This document shows, one piece after another, positions 25,095 through 32,802 of a stretch of 64,000 bases of DNA. Source of the DNA: DASXQK01 sp963724385 (GTDB lineage Bacteria; Pseudomonadota; Alphaproteobacteria; Dongiales; Dongiaceae); assembly GCA_963724385.1 (NCBI GenBank), contig CAVRUJ010000001.1, positions 1-64,000 on the forward strand. Direction: 5' to 3'. Within the stretch, counting starts at the first letter, position 1, and each line of letters starts with the position of its first letter. The notes under the pieces were generated by a model, which saw only the letters and a program-made list of their open reading frames with translations, made no database searches and was not told the origin of the DNA. The position numbers and the translations under genes are program-made.

Positions 25095-25181
25095 ATGGCC
25101 CGTATTGCTGGATACGTCTTCGTCGCCGTGATTGTGGTTTCCATCGGCACGACGCTGGCCAGCTTCATGCCTTTGCCGTGA
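25095..25181 (+). CDS. possible 28-residue single-pass membrane peptide
   Basis: ATG 25095 follows GGGGGCGAGGGA, a fair ribosome site. The frame encodes 28 residues that are almost wholly one hydrophobic helix (GYVFVAVIVVSIGTTLASF) after a short MARIA start, with a TGA at 25179-25181. It lies downstream of the hairpin-rich region. Such tiny membrane proteins are often missed by gene callers. No homologue is recognised; it could be chance, though the start signal and helix together are suggestive. Confidence 0.4.
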   Translation: MARIAGYVFVAVIVVSIGTTLASFMPLP

Positions 25182-25255
25182 GTGGGCGGCCGGCCGTCCG
25201 CCGAGGAATTAGAGAAGACAAGGTCGCTGCGGCTTCATCCCGGCTCGCAGCGCAA

Positions 25256-25336
25256 GGCGCGCTAGCATACCCCTAGACCCTAGCGCGCCAGCCGCCGCCG
25301 GCCAGTCCCGCCCGCTCCCTGCTGGCCGGCGGCGGC
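25256..25336. terminator. two long GC hairpins between genes
   Basis: GGCGCGCTAG (25256-25265) pairs with CTAGCGCGCC (25280-25289); directly after it GCCGCCGCCGGCCAG (25291-25305) pairs with CTGGCCGGCGGCGGC (25322-25336), a perfect 15-bp stem. They lie between a plus-strand mini-ORF and the 3' end of a minus-strand lipoprotein gene and are well placed as a bidirectional terminator. T-runs are poor. Confidence 0.5.
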
Positions 25337-25354
25337 TTCCCTCCAAGAACCGGC

Positions 25355-25783
25355 CTACGGGCCGGTCAGATTGCAGCCGTCGCCCTCCCATCCGATCTTG
25401 CGCACCCGATTGTCCGGGCCAAGGGTGAACCGCGCGATGCAAACTTGCTGGACCGATCGGCTCGGAAGATAACGCCGTGCCAGGGACGCATCCGCGCCGG
25501 TGAAGGCGCTGGGCCCCTCCAATCCGCCCCGATCGGACGGCTGGTCCATGCTGACCGTGTAGCCGCCCTCGGTCACCATGTGCGTCCACCGATACTGCAG
25601 CATGGTCTCGCCGTCGGCGAGCTCCGTGCGCGATTCCGGTTGGCCAAGCCCGGCCATCAGCTCGTCGCCCGTGGCTCCCTGCCAGGAGAGGAGCCCTCGG
25701 TCCTGGGCCGCGGTCTGCCCCGTGGCGCAAGCGCCAAGGGCGCCGGCGAAGGCGAGCGCAAGCCAAGCCTGTTTATGGGACAT
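25355..25783 (-). CDS. lipoprotein, function unknown
   Basis: A 142-residue protein with a signal peptide and lipobox LGAC (lipidated Cys19). The mature domain contains LMAGLGQPESRTELADGETM, a pattern reminiscent of small periplasmic lipoproteins of the SmpA/BamE type (a short helix, then a turn, then beta strands with LQYRWTHMV), and a terminal Cys pair (VCIARF, GDGCNL) able to form a disulfide. The BamE-like comparison is weak. The start ATG 25783 has no clear ribosome site. It is monocistronic; a small hairpin overlaps its stop codon. Confidence 0.7.
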   Translation of the reverse strand: MSHKQAWLALAFAGALGACATGQTAAQDRGLLSWQGATGDELMAGLGQPESRTELADGETMLQYRWTHMVTEGGYTVSMDQPSDRGGLEGPSAFTGADASLARRYLPSRSVQQVCIARFTLGPDNRVRKIGWEGDGCNLTGP

Positions 25784-26033
25784 GGGAGGGCAAGAATTGG
25801 TTCAACCTCGATGCTGATATGGCTGGGCGCGGTGCAAAAGGAAAGATGCCGGACCCAACCGGAACCAAACATGTCCGGACTCCCAGCCAGATTCTCTATA
25901 TGTTCTCCGGTCCAGCCGGTTTGGGACACGCCGAAGCCACGGCGCAGCGAATTTGTCGGAGGATGAAGAGTCCGGTTTAGATTGCGCCCGTATTGATCTA
26001 ATATTCCATTGGTTTAGGTCCGGGGGTCGAACA

Positions 26034-27503
26034 ATGCTAAGGATCGGCGATCTACTGGTCGCGGCGAAGCTCGTGACCATGAAGGACATAGATGCCGCGG
26101 TCAAACAGCAGATCGCGCGCGGCGGACGCCTGGGCGACAACCTTGTGGAACTCGGCGCCATCAGCCGGGACGGCCTAGAGGCCTTCCTTCAAAGGCTGCC
26201 CATGGAGCCTTCCACTCTCGCCGACACGGGCATCCCCGAGTCCGATTTGCTGAACCTGCTGATAAAGCTGATTTACGTTTCCCGCCTCGAAACGGTCAGC
26301 CAGTACGTCAACGCCATCAAGCTGCCCCGCCACCTGGTGCTGCAGCTGGTTCAGAGCTGCATCGACCGCATGCTGCTGGCGGCCGTGGGCGCGGCGGAGA
26401 TGACGGGGCTTTCGGATCAGCGCTACAGCATCACCGATACGGGCCGGCGCTGGGCGGTCGAGGCGCTTACCCACTCCCAATATTCAGGACCTGCCCCGGT
26501 CTCCCTCGAAAGCTTCGCCGACCGGGTGCGCCTGCAGAAGGTGACCAACGAGCTGGTGTCCTGGGAGCGTATCCGGGGATCCTTCGAGGGCCTGACCATC
26601 ACCGATGCGTTCGTCGAGCAGATGGGGCCGGCGATCAATTCCGGGCGGGCCATCCTGCTCTACGGGCCGCCCGGCAACGGCAAGACCTCCATCGCGCTGC
26701 GCCTTCGCCATGTGTTCAGCGATGTCATCTACATCCCCTATGCCGTCATGGTCGAAGGCCAGTTCATGCGGGTGTTCGATCCCAGCGTGCACGAGGTGCC
26801 GAGCGTGCCCGCCGGGTCCGAAGAGGCGCGCGGCACCGTGCGCCGCGAGGGCTACGATGCCCGCTGGCAGCCGAGCCACAGGCCTTTCGTCATCGCCGGC
26901 GGCGAACTCACGCTGGAGATGCTGGATCTCAGCTACAATACCACCGCCAATTTCTACGAGGCGCCGCTGCACGTGAAGGCGCTGGGCGGCTGCTTCATCA
27001 TCGACGATTTCGGCCGGCAGCTCGTGGCCCCCACCAGCCTGCTGAACCGGTGGATCGTGCCGCTGGAAAGCCGGGTCGATTACCTGAAGCTGCATACCGG
27101 CAAGAGCTTCCAGATCCCTTTCGAGGAACTGGTCCTGTTCTCGACCAACCTCGAGCCGGAAGACCTGATGGACCCGGCCTTCCTGCGCCGGCTGCCCTAC
27201 AAGCTCGAGATCGGCGGCCCGACCGAGGCGGCCTTCAAGGAAATCTTCGTCAAGGTCGCCAAGGACGCGGGCCTCGAGCACACTGAGGCGGACTTCAAGA
27301 ATATCGTGACCAAGATCACCAAGGGCAAAGGCCTGAAGCTCGCGAACTTCCAACCCAAGTTCATCATCGACCAGATCCTGGCCGCCTGCCGGTTCATGGG
27401 CATGAAGGCGCATTTCGAACCGCGCTTCGTCGAATACTCGATCAACAATCTCAAAGTGAACCGGTCGGACACTCCGGGTCCGGAGCTCGCCCATAAGGCC
27501 TAA
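26034..27503 (+). CDS. AAA+ ATPase with N-terminal MshEN-like domain
   Basis: A 489-residue protein. Residues 1-60 (LRIGDLLVAAKLVTMKDIDA, then GRLGDNLVELGAISRDGLEA) look like the MshEN/GspE N-terminal module, which binds cyclic di-GMP in some type II secretion and pilus ATPases. A middle helical part follows (about 75-190). The AAA+ core has Walker A YGPPGNGKTS near residue 215, Walker B CFIIDDFGRQ near 325, and a sensor-like FSTNLEP near 370. It lacks secretion-ATPase Asp and His boxes, so it is not a GspE. ATG 26034 is chosen as it follows GGGGG. No partner gene is adjacent; function unknown, possibly c-di-GMP-responsive. Confidence 0.7.
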   Translation: MLRIGDLLVAAKLVTMKDIDAAVKQQIARGGRLGDNLVELGAISRDGLEAFLQRLPMEPSTLADTGIPESDLLNLLIKLIYVSRLETVSQYVNAIKLPRHLVLQLVQSCIDRMLLAAVGAAEMTGLSDQRYSITDTGRRWAVEALTHSQYSGPAPVSLESFADRVRLQKVTNELVSWERIRGSFEGLTITDAFVEQMGPAINSGRAILLYGPPGNGKTSIALRLRHVFSDVIYIPYAVMVEGQFMRVFDPSVHEVPSVPAGSEEARGTVRREGYDARWQPSHRPFVIAGGELTLEMLDLSYNTTANFYEAPLHVKALGGCFIIDDFGRQLVAPTSLLNRWIVPLESRVDYLKLHTGKSFQIPFEELVLFSTNLEPEDLMDPAFLRRLPYKLEIGGPTEAAFKEIFVKVAKDAGLEHTEADFKNIVTKITKGKGLKLANFQPKFIIDQILAACRFMGMKAHFEPRFVEYSINNLKVNRSDTPGPELAHKA

Positions 27504-27514
27504 GCCTGAAGTCC

Positions 27515-27560
27515 AGGCCCCTCTGGGCCTAAGCCCCAGAGCATAGGCCCCTCTGGGCCT
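27515..27560 (+). repeat. tandem hairpin repeat after the AAA+ gene
   Basis: AGGCCCCTCTGGGCCT occurs at 27515-27530 and again at 27545-27560 (30-bp period), each followed by a RAGCCC tail. Every copy is a small hairpin (AGGCCC-ctct-GGGCCT). It lies in the 158-bp gap before hpnA and may end transcription of the AAA+ gene. Confidence 0.65.
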
Positions 27561-27661
27561 GAGCCCGACCTCGGGTGATACCGGCTGTCTTAAGGGCGCT
27601 GTCCTTGGCTGCAAGTCCTGCTATTAGGACGGGGCCGACGCAGACGAGGAGCGATTCTTAC

Positions 27662-28663
27662 GTGACGCCCGCCAAGCGCAGCCTGTTGACCGGTGCCACC
27701 GGCTTTGTCGGCGCGGCGGTCCTGCGCCAACTGCTGACGGCCGGCCATTCCGTGCGCGCGCTGGTACGAAAAGACAGCCCGCGCAGCAACCTCGCCGGGC
27801 TCGAAGTCGAATGCGTCGAGGGCGACCTGCGCGATGCCGCGTCCATCGGTCGCGCCATGACGGGGATCGATGCCGTGTTCCATGTCGCCGCCGACTACCG
27901 GCTTTGGGCGCGCGACCCCGAGGAGATCCGCCGCAGCAATCTCGAAGGCACGCGCCATGTCATGACCGCGGCGCTTCGCGCCAACGTCGAACGCGTCGTC
28001 TATACCAGCAGCGTCGCCACATTGGAGCCGCGCGCCGACGGGAGACCTGCGGACGAGACCGACAGCGTCGCCGAAGCCGCGGCCATCGGCGCCTACAAGC
28101 AGAGCAAGGTGGCGGCCGAGGCGCTGGTGCGCCGGATGGTCGCCGAGCAGGGCCTGCCGGCGGTGATCGTCAATCCTTCCACGCCGATCGGCCCGCGGGA
28201 CATCAAGCCCACGCCCACGGGACGGATCATCGTCGAAGCGGCCTCGGGCCGCATGCCCGGCTATGTCGACACGGTCCTCAACCTGGTCCATGTCGACGAC
28301 GTGGCGGCCGGCCATCTGGCGGCATTCGAGCGCGGCCGGCCGGGCGAGCTCTACATCCTGGGCGGGGAAAACGTGGCGCTTCCCCAAATGCTGGCCGAGA
28401 TCGCGCGCATTGCCGGCCGCCGGCCGCCCCGCTTCAATATTCCGCGCCGCGCCATCTACCCGATCGCCTTCTTCGCCGAGGCCGCGGCGCGCGTCACCGG
28501 GCGCGAGCCCTTCGTCACGCTCGACGGGCTGCGCATGTCGGCCCATCGCATGGCGTTTTCCTCGGCCAAGGCGGAGCGCGAGCTCGGCTACACATCGAGG
28601 CCCTATGGCGAGGCCCTCAGCGAAGCGGTGGCCTGGTTTCGCCAGCAAGGTTATCTCCGGTGA
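27662..28663 (+). CDS. hpnA: hopanoid-associated sugar epimerase/reductase HpnA
   Basis: A 333-residue extended short-chain dehydrogenase. It has the NAD(P) motif LLTGATGFVGAAVLRQL at the start, the catalytic YKQSK (Tyr and Lys) near residue 145, and VNPSTPIGPRDIKPTPTGRI, typical of HpnA and dihydroflavonol-reductase relatives. It opens the hopanoid operon. Its precise reaction is not established; it is thought to act on the polar head or a sugar substrate. GTG 27662 follows GAGGAG and is preferred over the longer frame from 27575, whose N-terminus is unlike the family. The stop overlaps the hpnB start (GTGA). Confidence 0.9.
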   Translation: MTPAKRSLLTGATGFVGAAVLRQLLTAGHSVRALVRKDSPRSNLAGLEVECVEGDLRDAASIGRAMTGIDAVFHVAADYRLWARDPEEIRRSNLEGTRHVMTAALRANVERVVYTSSVATLEPRADGRPADETDSVAEAAAIGAYKQSKVAAEALVRRMVAEQGLPAVIVNPSTPIGPRDIKPTPTGRIIVEAASGRMPGYVDTVLNLVHVDDVAAGHLAAFERGRPGELYILGGENVALPQMLAEIARIAGRRPPRFNIPRRAIYPIAFFAEAAARVTGREPFVTLDGLRMSAHRMAFSSAKAERELGYTSRPYGEALSEAVAWFRQQGYLR

Positions 28664-29826
28664 GCCCGGCGACCGTCATCGGCCTCGCCGCGGTTGCCGG
28701 CTGGATCTACCTCTTGGCCGCGCGGGGCTTCTTCTGGCAGGCCGGCCCGGAGGACGAAGCCCCGGTCGAAGGCGTTGTGCCGAGCGGCGGCTGGCCGAAG
28801 ATCGTGGCGGTCATTCCCGCCCGCGACGAGGCCGACGTGGTGGGGCAGGCCATTACATCGCTCCTGAACCAGGATTACCCGGGGCAGCTGCGGCTCCTGC
28901 TCGTGGATGACCAGAGCAGCGACGGCACGGCCGAGGTCGCCCGCGCCGCGGCCGAGCGCGCCGGAGCCGCCGATCGCCTGACGGTGATCCAGGGAACAGC
29001 ACTTCCCCGCGGCTGGACCGGCAAGCTCTGGGCGATCGCCCAGGGAATCGCCGAGGCCGATGCCGCAGCACCCGTCTATCTTTGGCTGAGCGATGCCGAT
29101 ATCGCCTATGCGCCCGACACGCTCCGGCGCCTGGCGAGCCGGGCGGAAGCCGAAGGCCTCGTGCTCTATTCGCTGATGGCCAAGCTTCACTGCCGGAGCC
29201 TCGCGGAGCGGATGCTGATTCCGGCCTTCATCTTCTTCTTCCGCATGCTCTACCCCTTCGCTTGGGTGAACAGCCGGCGCAATCGCATCGCCGCTGCGGC
29301 TGGCGGTTGCATGCTGGTGCGCCGCGACGCTCTCGACGCGGCGGGCGGCATCGAATCGATCCGCGGCGCGCTCATCGACGACTGCGCGCTTGCCCGACGC
29401 CTCAAGCCCCGGGGCCCGATCCGACTCGCCTTGACGGAACGCGCGCGCAGCATCCGGCCTTATCCCGGCATCGAGCCGATCCGGCGGATGATTGCCCGTT
29501 CGGCCTATGCCCAGCTCAACTTCTCGCCCCTCCTGCTGGCGGGGACGCTCGTGGGCATGGGCCTCCTCTACCTGGCGCCGCCGGCCTTGGGCCTGTTCGC
29601 CGCCGGATCGGCGCGGATGCTCGGCCTCGCTGGCTGGCTCGCGATGGCCTTCGCCTTCCGGCCGACCCTCGCCTTCTATGGCGTCTCGCAACTCTGGGGC
29701 CTGGCCACGCCGGCCATCGCCGGGCTCTATCTGCTATTCACCCTGGATTCGGCCCGCCAGCACCGGCAGGGCCGCGGCGGCTTCTGGAAAGGCCGCGCCC
29801 AGGCCCCGGGCTCGGAGGCCGCATGA
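28660..29826 (+). CDS. hpnB: hopene-associated glycosyltransferase HpnB
   Basis: A 388-residue membrane GT2 protein: N-terminal helix (VIGLAAVAGWIYLLAARGFF), then IVAVIPARDEADVVGQAI, LLLVDDQSSDGTAE, the metal motif LWLSDADIAYAPD, a catalytic IDDCALARRL, and two or more C-terminal membrane helices (LLAGTLVGMGLLYLAPPALG). In Bradyrhizobium and others HpnB is encoded in the hopanoid operon and proposed to glycosylate a hopanoid; the reaction is not proven. GTG 28660 overlaps the hpnA stop; the stop overlaps hpnC (ATGA), so the operon is translationally coupled. Confidence 0.92.
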   Translation: MSPATVIGLAAVAGWIYLLAARGFFWQAGPEDEAPVEGVVPSGGWPKIVAVIPARDEADVVGQAITSLLNQDYPGQLRLLLVDDQSSDGTAEVARAAAERAGAADRLTVIQGTALPRGWTGKLWAIAQGIAEADAAAPVYLWLSDADIAYAPDTLRRLASRAEAEGLVLYSLMAKLHCRSLAERMLIPAFIFFFRMLYPFAWVNSRRNRIAAAAGGCMLVRRDALDAAGGIESIRGALIDDCALARRLKPRGPIRLALTERARSIRPYPGIEPIRRMIARSAYAQLNFSPLLLAGTLVGMGLLYLAPPALGLFAAGSARMLGLAGWLAMAFAFRPTLAFYGVSQLWGLATPAIAGLYLLFTLDSARQHRQGRGGFWKGRAQAPGSEAA

Positions 29827-30677
29827 CGGCGGCGAGCGAGGCGAGCTCGGGCAAGACCCATCGCGACGAGAATTTTCCCGTCGCCTCCCGGCTCATCCAT
29901 CCGCGCCACCGCGCCGCCATTCTCGCCTTCTACCGCTTCGTGCGCGCCGCCGACGACGTGGCCGACCATGCGAACCTTATGCCCGAGGCAAAGCTGGCGC
30001 TGCTCGACCGGCTGGATGCGACGCTGACGGGCCGCAGCGATTCGGAGCCTGCCGGCGTGGCGCTGCGCCAGGCCCTGGCGGCGCGCAACCTTCCGCCGCG
30101 CCATGCCCAGGATCTCCTGACCGCCTTCCGCATGGACGTGACCAAGCTCTGTTACGCCGACTGGGACGATCTCATGGGCTATTGTCGCTATTCGGCCATG
30201 CCCGTGGGCCGCTTCGTCCTCGACGTGCATGGCGAGCCGCACAGCAGCTGGGCCGCGTCCGATGCGCTCTGTGCGGCGCTTCAGGTGATCAACCATCTTC
30301 AGGACTGCGCGGCCGACTATCGCAACCTTCATCGCGTCTATATTCCGAGCGATGCTTTCGCGGCCACTGGCTCGGCGGCCGAGGAGCTCGGTCGTCCGGC
30401 GGCAACGCCGGGGCTTCTTGCGGCCATCCGCGGGCTCGCGCTGCGGACGGATGACCTATTGCGCCAAGCAGCGCCGCTTCCGGTCCAAGTCGGCGACACG
30501 CGCCTGGCGCTGGAATGCGCCGTCATCATCCGCCTCGCCCGCAAGCTCAACGCCTGGCTCCAGCGGCGCGATCCCTTGAGCCAGCGCGTCCATCTTCGGC
30601 CGGCCGGGGTGGCCGGGCTCACCTTGCTGGGATTGGCCCAAGGCGCCTTGGGGCGATTCGGGCGCGGGAAGCCATGA
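29823..30677 (+). CDS. hpnC: hydroxysqualene synthase HpnC
   Basis: A 284-residue all-helical trans-isoprenyl synthase of the squalene/phytoene synthase family. Aspartate-rich motif 1 is FVRAADDVADH near residue 40, motif 2 INHLQDCAADYRNLHRVYIP near 160. Typical HpnC features DENFPVAS and the substitution in motif 2 distinguish it from HpnD. In the three-enzyme route it converts presqualene diphosphate to hydroxysqualene. ATG 29823 overlaps the hpnB stop; its own stop overlaps hpnD (ATGA). Confidence 0.93.
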   Translation: MTAASEASSGKTHRDENFPVASRLIHPRHRAAILAFYRFVRAADDVADHANLMPEAKLALLDRLDATLTGRSDSEPAGVALRQALAARNLPPRHAQDLLTAFRMDVTKLCYADWDDLMGYCRYSAMPVGRFVLDVHGEPHSSWAASDALCAALQVINHLQDCAADYRNLHRVYIPSDAFAATGSAAEELGRPAATPGLLAAIRGLALRTDDLLRQAAPLPVQVGDTRLALECAVIIRLARKLNAWLQRRDPLSQRVHLRPAGVAGLTLLGLAQGALGRFGRGKP

Positions 30678-31531
30678 GCCTTCGCGCCGCCACCCTGCCC
30701 CCCGATGCGCCGGCCGCCACTACCGCCGCGGCGCCAGCCTCAGGCAGCTCCTTCTATGCCGCCATGCGATTGCTGCCGCGGGAAAAGCGCGAGGCGATGT
30801 TCGAGATCTACGCCTTCTGCCGGGCCGTGGACGACATCGCCGACGGCGACGGGCCGCTGGCCGACCGGCGCGCCGCCCTCGAGCAATGGCGCGCCGACAT
30901 CGACGCGCTCTGCCGCGGCCAGGCCCCGGCGGCGCTCGCCCGGCTTGCTGCCGCGACCGCCCGCTTCGGTCTCAGGCGGGAGGATTTCCAGGCGGTCATC
31001 GACGGGATGGAGATGGACCTGGCGGGCGACATCCGGGCGCCTTCCATGGCGGAACTCGATCTCTACTGCGACCGGGTGGCGAGCGCCGTCGGCCGGCTCT
31101 CCGTGCGCGTCTTTGGTCTCGATCAGACTGCGGGAAACAAGCTCGCCCATCATCTCGGCCGCGCGCTCCAGCTGACCAACATCCTGCGCGATCTCGACGA
31201 GGATGCCGGCGTCGGCCGGCTCTATCTGCCGCGCGAAGCATTGGCCGAGGCCGGCATCGCCGAGACCGAACCCGCCGCCGTGCTCGCGGGCCCGGGGCTC
31301 GACAAGGCCTGCGCCGTGCTCGTGGAGAAAGCGCGCCGGCATTTCGCCGAGGCCGAGGCGGTGATGGCGGCAGCGCCCCGCCGGCTGGTGAAGGCGCCGC
31401 GCCTCATGGGCGCGGTCTATCGGCGCATCCTCGACGGGCTCGTGGCCCGCGGCTTCAAGGCCCCGCGCGAGCGCGTGCGCGTCGGCCGGCCAATGCTGAT
31501 CTGGATCCTGCTGCGCCACGGCATTTTCTGA
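30674..31531 (+). CDS. hpnD: presqualene diphosphate synthase HpnD
   Basis: A 285-residue squalene/phytoene synthase family protein that condenses two farnesyl diphosphates to presqualene diphosphate. Both aspartate-rich motifs are complete: FCRAVDDIADGDG near residue 55 and LTNILRDLDEDAGVGRLYLP near 175, with the family's YCDRVASAVGRLSVRVFG segment. The N-terminal 25 residues are Ala/Pro-rich and disordered. ATG 30674 lies within the hpnC stop; the stop overlaps hpnE by one base. With hpnC and hpnE it replaces the eukaryotic one-enzyme squalene synthase. Confidence 0.94.
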   Translation: MSLRAATLPPDAPAATTAAAPASGSSFYAAMRLLPREKREAMFEIYAFCRAVDDIADGDGPLADRRAALEQWRADIDALCRGQAPAALARLAAATARFGLRREDFQAVIDGMEMDLAGDIRAPSMAELDLYCDRVASAVGRLSVRVFGLDQTAGNKLAHHLGRALQLTNILRDLDEDAGVGRLYLPREALAEAGIAETEPAAVLAGPGLDKACAVLVEKARRHFAEAEAVMAAAPRRLVKAPRLMGAVYRRILDGLVARGFKAPRERVRVGRPMLIWILLRHGIF

Positions 31532-32784
31532 TGCCCGGCGGCCGCGTTCATATCGTCGGCGCCGGCCTCGCCGGGCTTGCCGCCGCGGTACGGCTCGACG
31601 CCGCGGGCGCCGATCTCGTGCTCCATGAAGCGACCGAGCATGCCGGCGGGCGCTGCCGCTCCTACGTCGATGCCGCCCTCGGCATGGTCATCGACAACGG
31701 CAACCACCTGCTCCTCTCAGGCAATCGCGAGACGCTCGCCTATCTCGACGGCATCGGCGCCGCGGACAAGCTCCGGGGTCCCGGCGAGGCGGCCTTCGAT
31801 TTCGCCGATCTCGCCAGCGGCGCCCGCTGGCGCTTGCGGCTCAACGATGGCCGGCTTCCCTGGTGGATATTCATGCGCGAGCGGAGGGTGCCCGGAAGCC
31901 AGCCATGGGACTATCTGGCTGCCCTTCGATTGCTGCGCGCGTCCGAGGGCGCGCGGATCGGCGATGTCCTCGACAAGGCATCGCCGCTTTACGCGCGGCT
32001 CTGGCGGCCGATCCTGCTGGCCGCGCTCAACACCGAGCCGGAAAGGGCCTCGGCCGCGCTGGCCGCGGCAGTGATGCGCGAGACCTTGTTTGCCGGCGGG
32101 CACGCCTGCCGGCCGCTGGTGGCGGCGGGCGGACTCTCGAGCGCGCTCATCGATCCCGCGCTGGCGCGATTGCGGCGCGCCGGCCGCGACGTCCGCTTCG
32201 GGCGGCGGCTGCGGGCGATCGAGCTCGGGCCGGAGCGCGCTCTGGTCCTCGATTTCGGCGGCGAGCGGATCGCGCTGGGGCCGGAAGACCGGGTCGTCCT
32301 CGCGGTCCCGCCCTGGGTCGCGACATCGCTTCTGCCGGGATTGTCCGCACCCCAGGAATTCCGCGCCATCGTCAACGCCCATTACCGCGTCGACCCGCCG
32401 AAGGGACTGCCGCCAATCCTGGCCGTGGTGAACGGGCAGGTCGAATGGCTGTTCGCCTTCGAAGGCCGGCTCTCGGTCACTATCAGCGGCGCCGACCGGA
32501 TGATGGATGCGGATCGCGAGACGCTCGCCCGCTCGCTCTGGGCCGAGGTCGCGAGCCTCGCCGGCTTGCCCGAGACCTTGCCGGCCTGGCAGATCGTCAA
32601 GGAAAAGCGGGCGACCTTCGCCGCCACGCCGGAACAGGACCGGCTCCGGCCCGCAACCCGCAGCCGCTGGCGGAACCTTTTCCTGGCCGGCGACTGGACG
32701 GCGACGGGCCTGCCGGCCACCATCGAGGGCGCCATCCGTTCGGGCTTCCGCGCCGCTGATCTCGCGCGCGAAAGCCGCTTGTGA
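31531..32784 (+). CDS. hpnE: hydroxysqualene dehydroxylase HpnE
   Basis: A 417-residue FAD-dependent amine-oxidase-fold protein: VHIVGAGLAGLAAAVRL is the dinucleotide site, followed by EATEHAGGRCRSY, and the C-terminal FAD contact NLFLAGDWTATGLPATIEGA. It reduces hydroxysqualene to squalene, the last step before cyclisation. ATG 31531 follows the hpnD stop with a one-base overlap. Length and motifs are normal for the family. There is an 18-bp gap to shc, the only clear gap in this series, with its own ribosome site. Confidence 0.94.
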   Translation: MPGGRVHIVGAGLAGLAAAVRLDAAGADLVLHEATEHAGGRCRSYVDAALGMVIDNGNHLLLSGNRETLAYLDGIGAADKLRGPGEAAFDFADLASGARWRLRLNDGRLPWWIFMRERRVPGSQPWDYLAALRLLRASEGARIGDVLDKASPLYARLWRPILLAALNTEPERASAALAAAVMRETLFAGGHACRPLVAAGGLSSALIDPALARLRRAGRDVRFGRRLRAIELGPERALVLDFGGERIALGPEDRVVLAVPPWVATSLLPGLSAPQEFRAIVNAHYRVDPPKGLPPILAVVNGQVEWLFAFEGRLSVTISGADRMMDADRETLARSLWAEVASLAGLPETLPAWQIVKEKRATFAATPEQDRLRPATRSRWRNLFLAGDWTATGLPATIEGAIRSGFRAADLARESRL

Positions 32785-32802
32785 GAGGTCGGTGTTTCGG
32801 CG

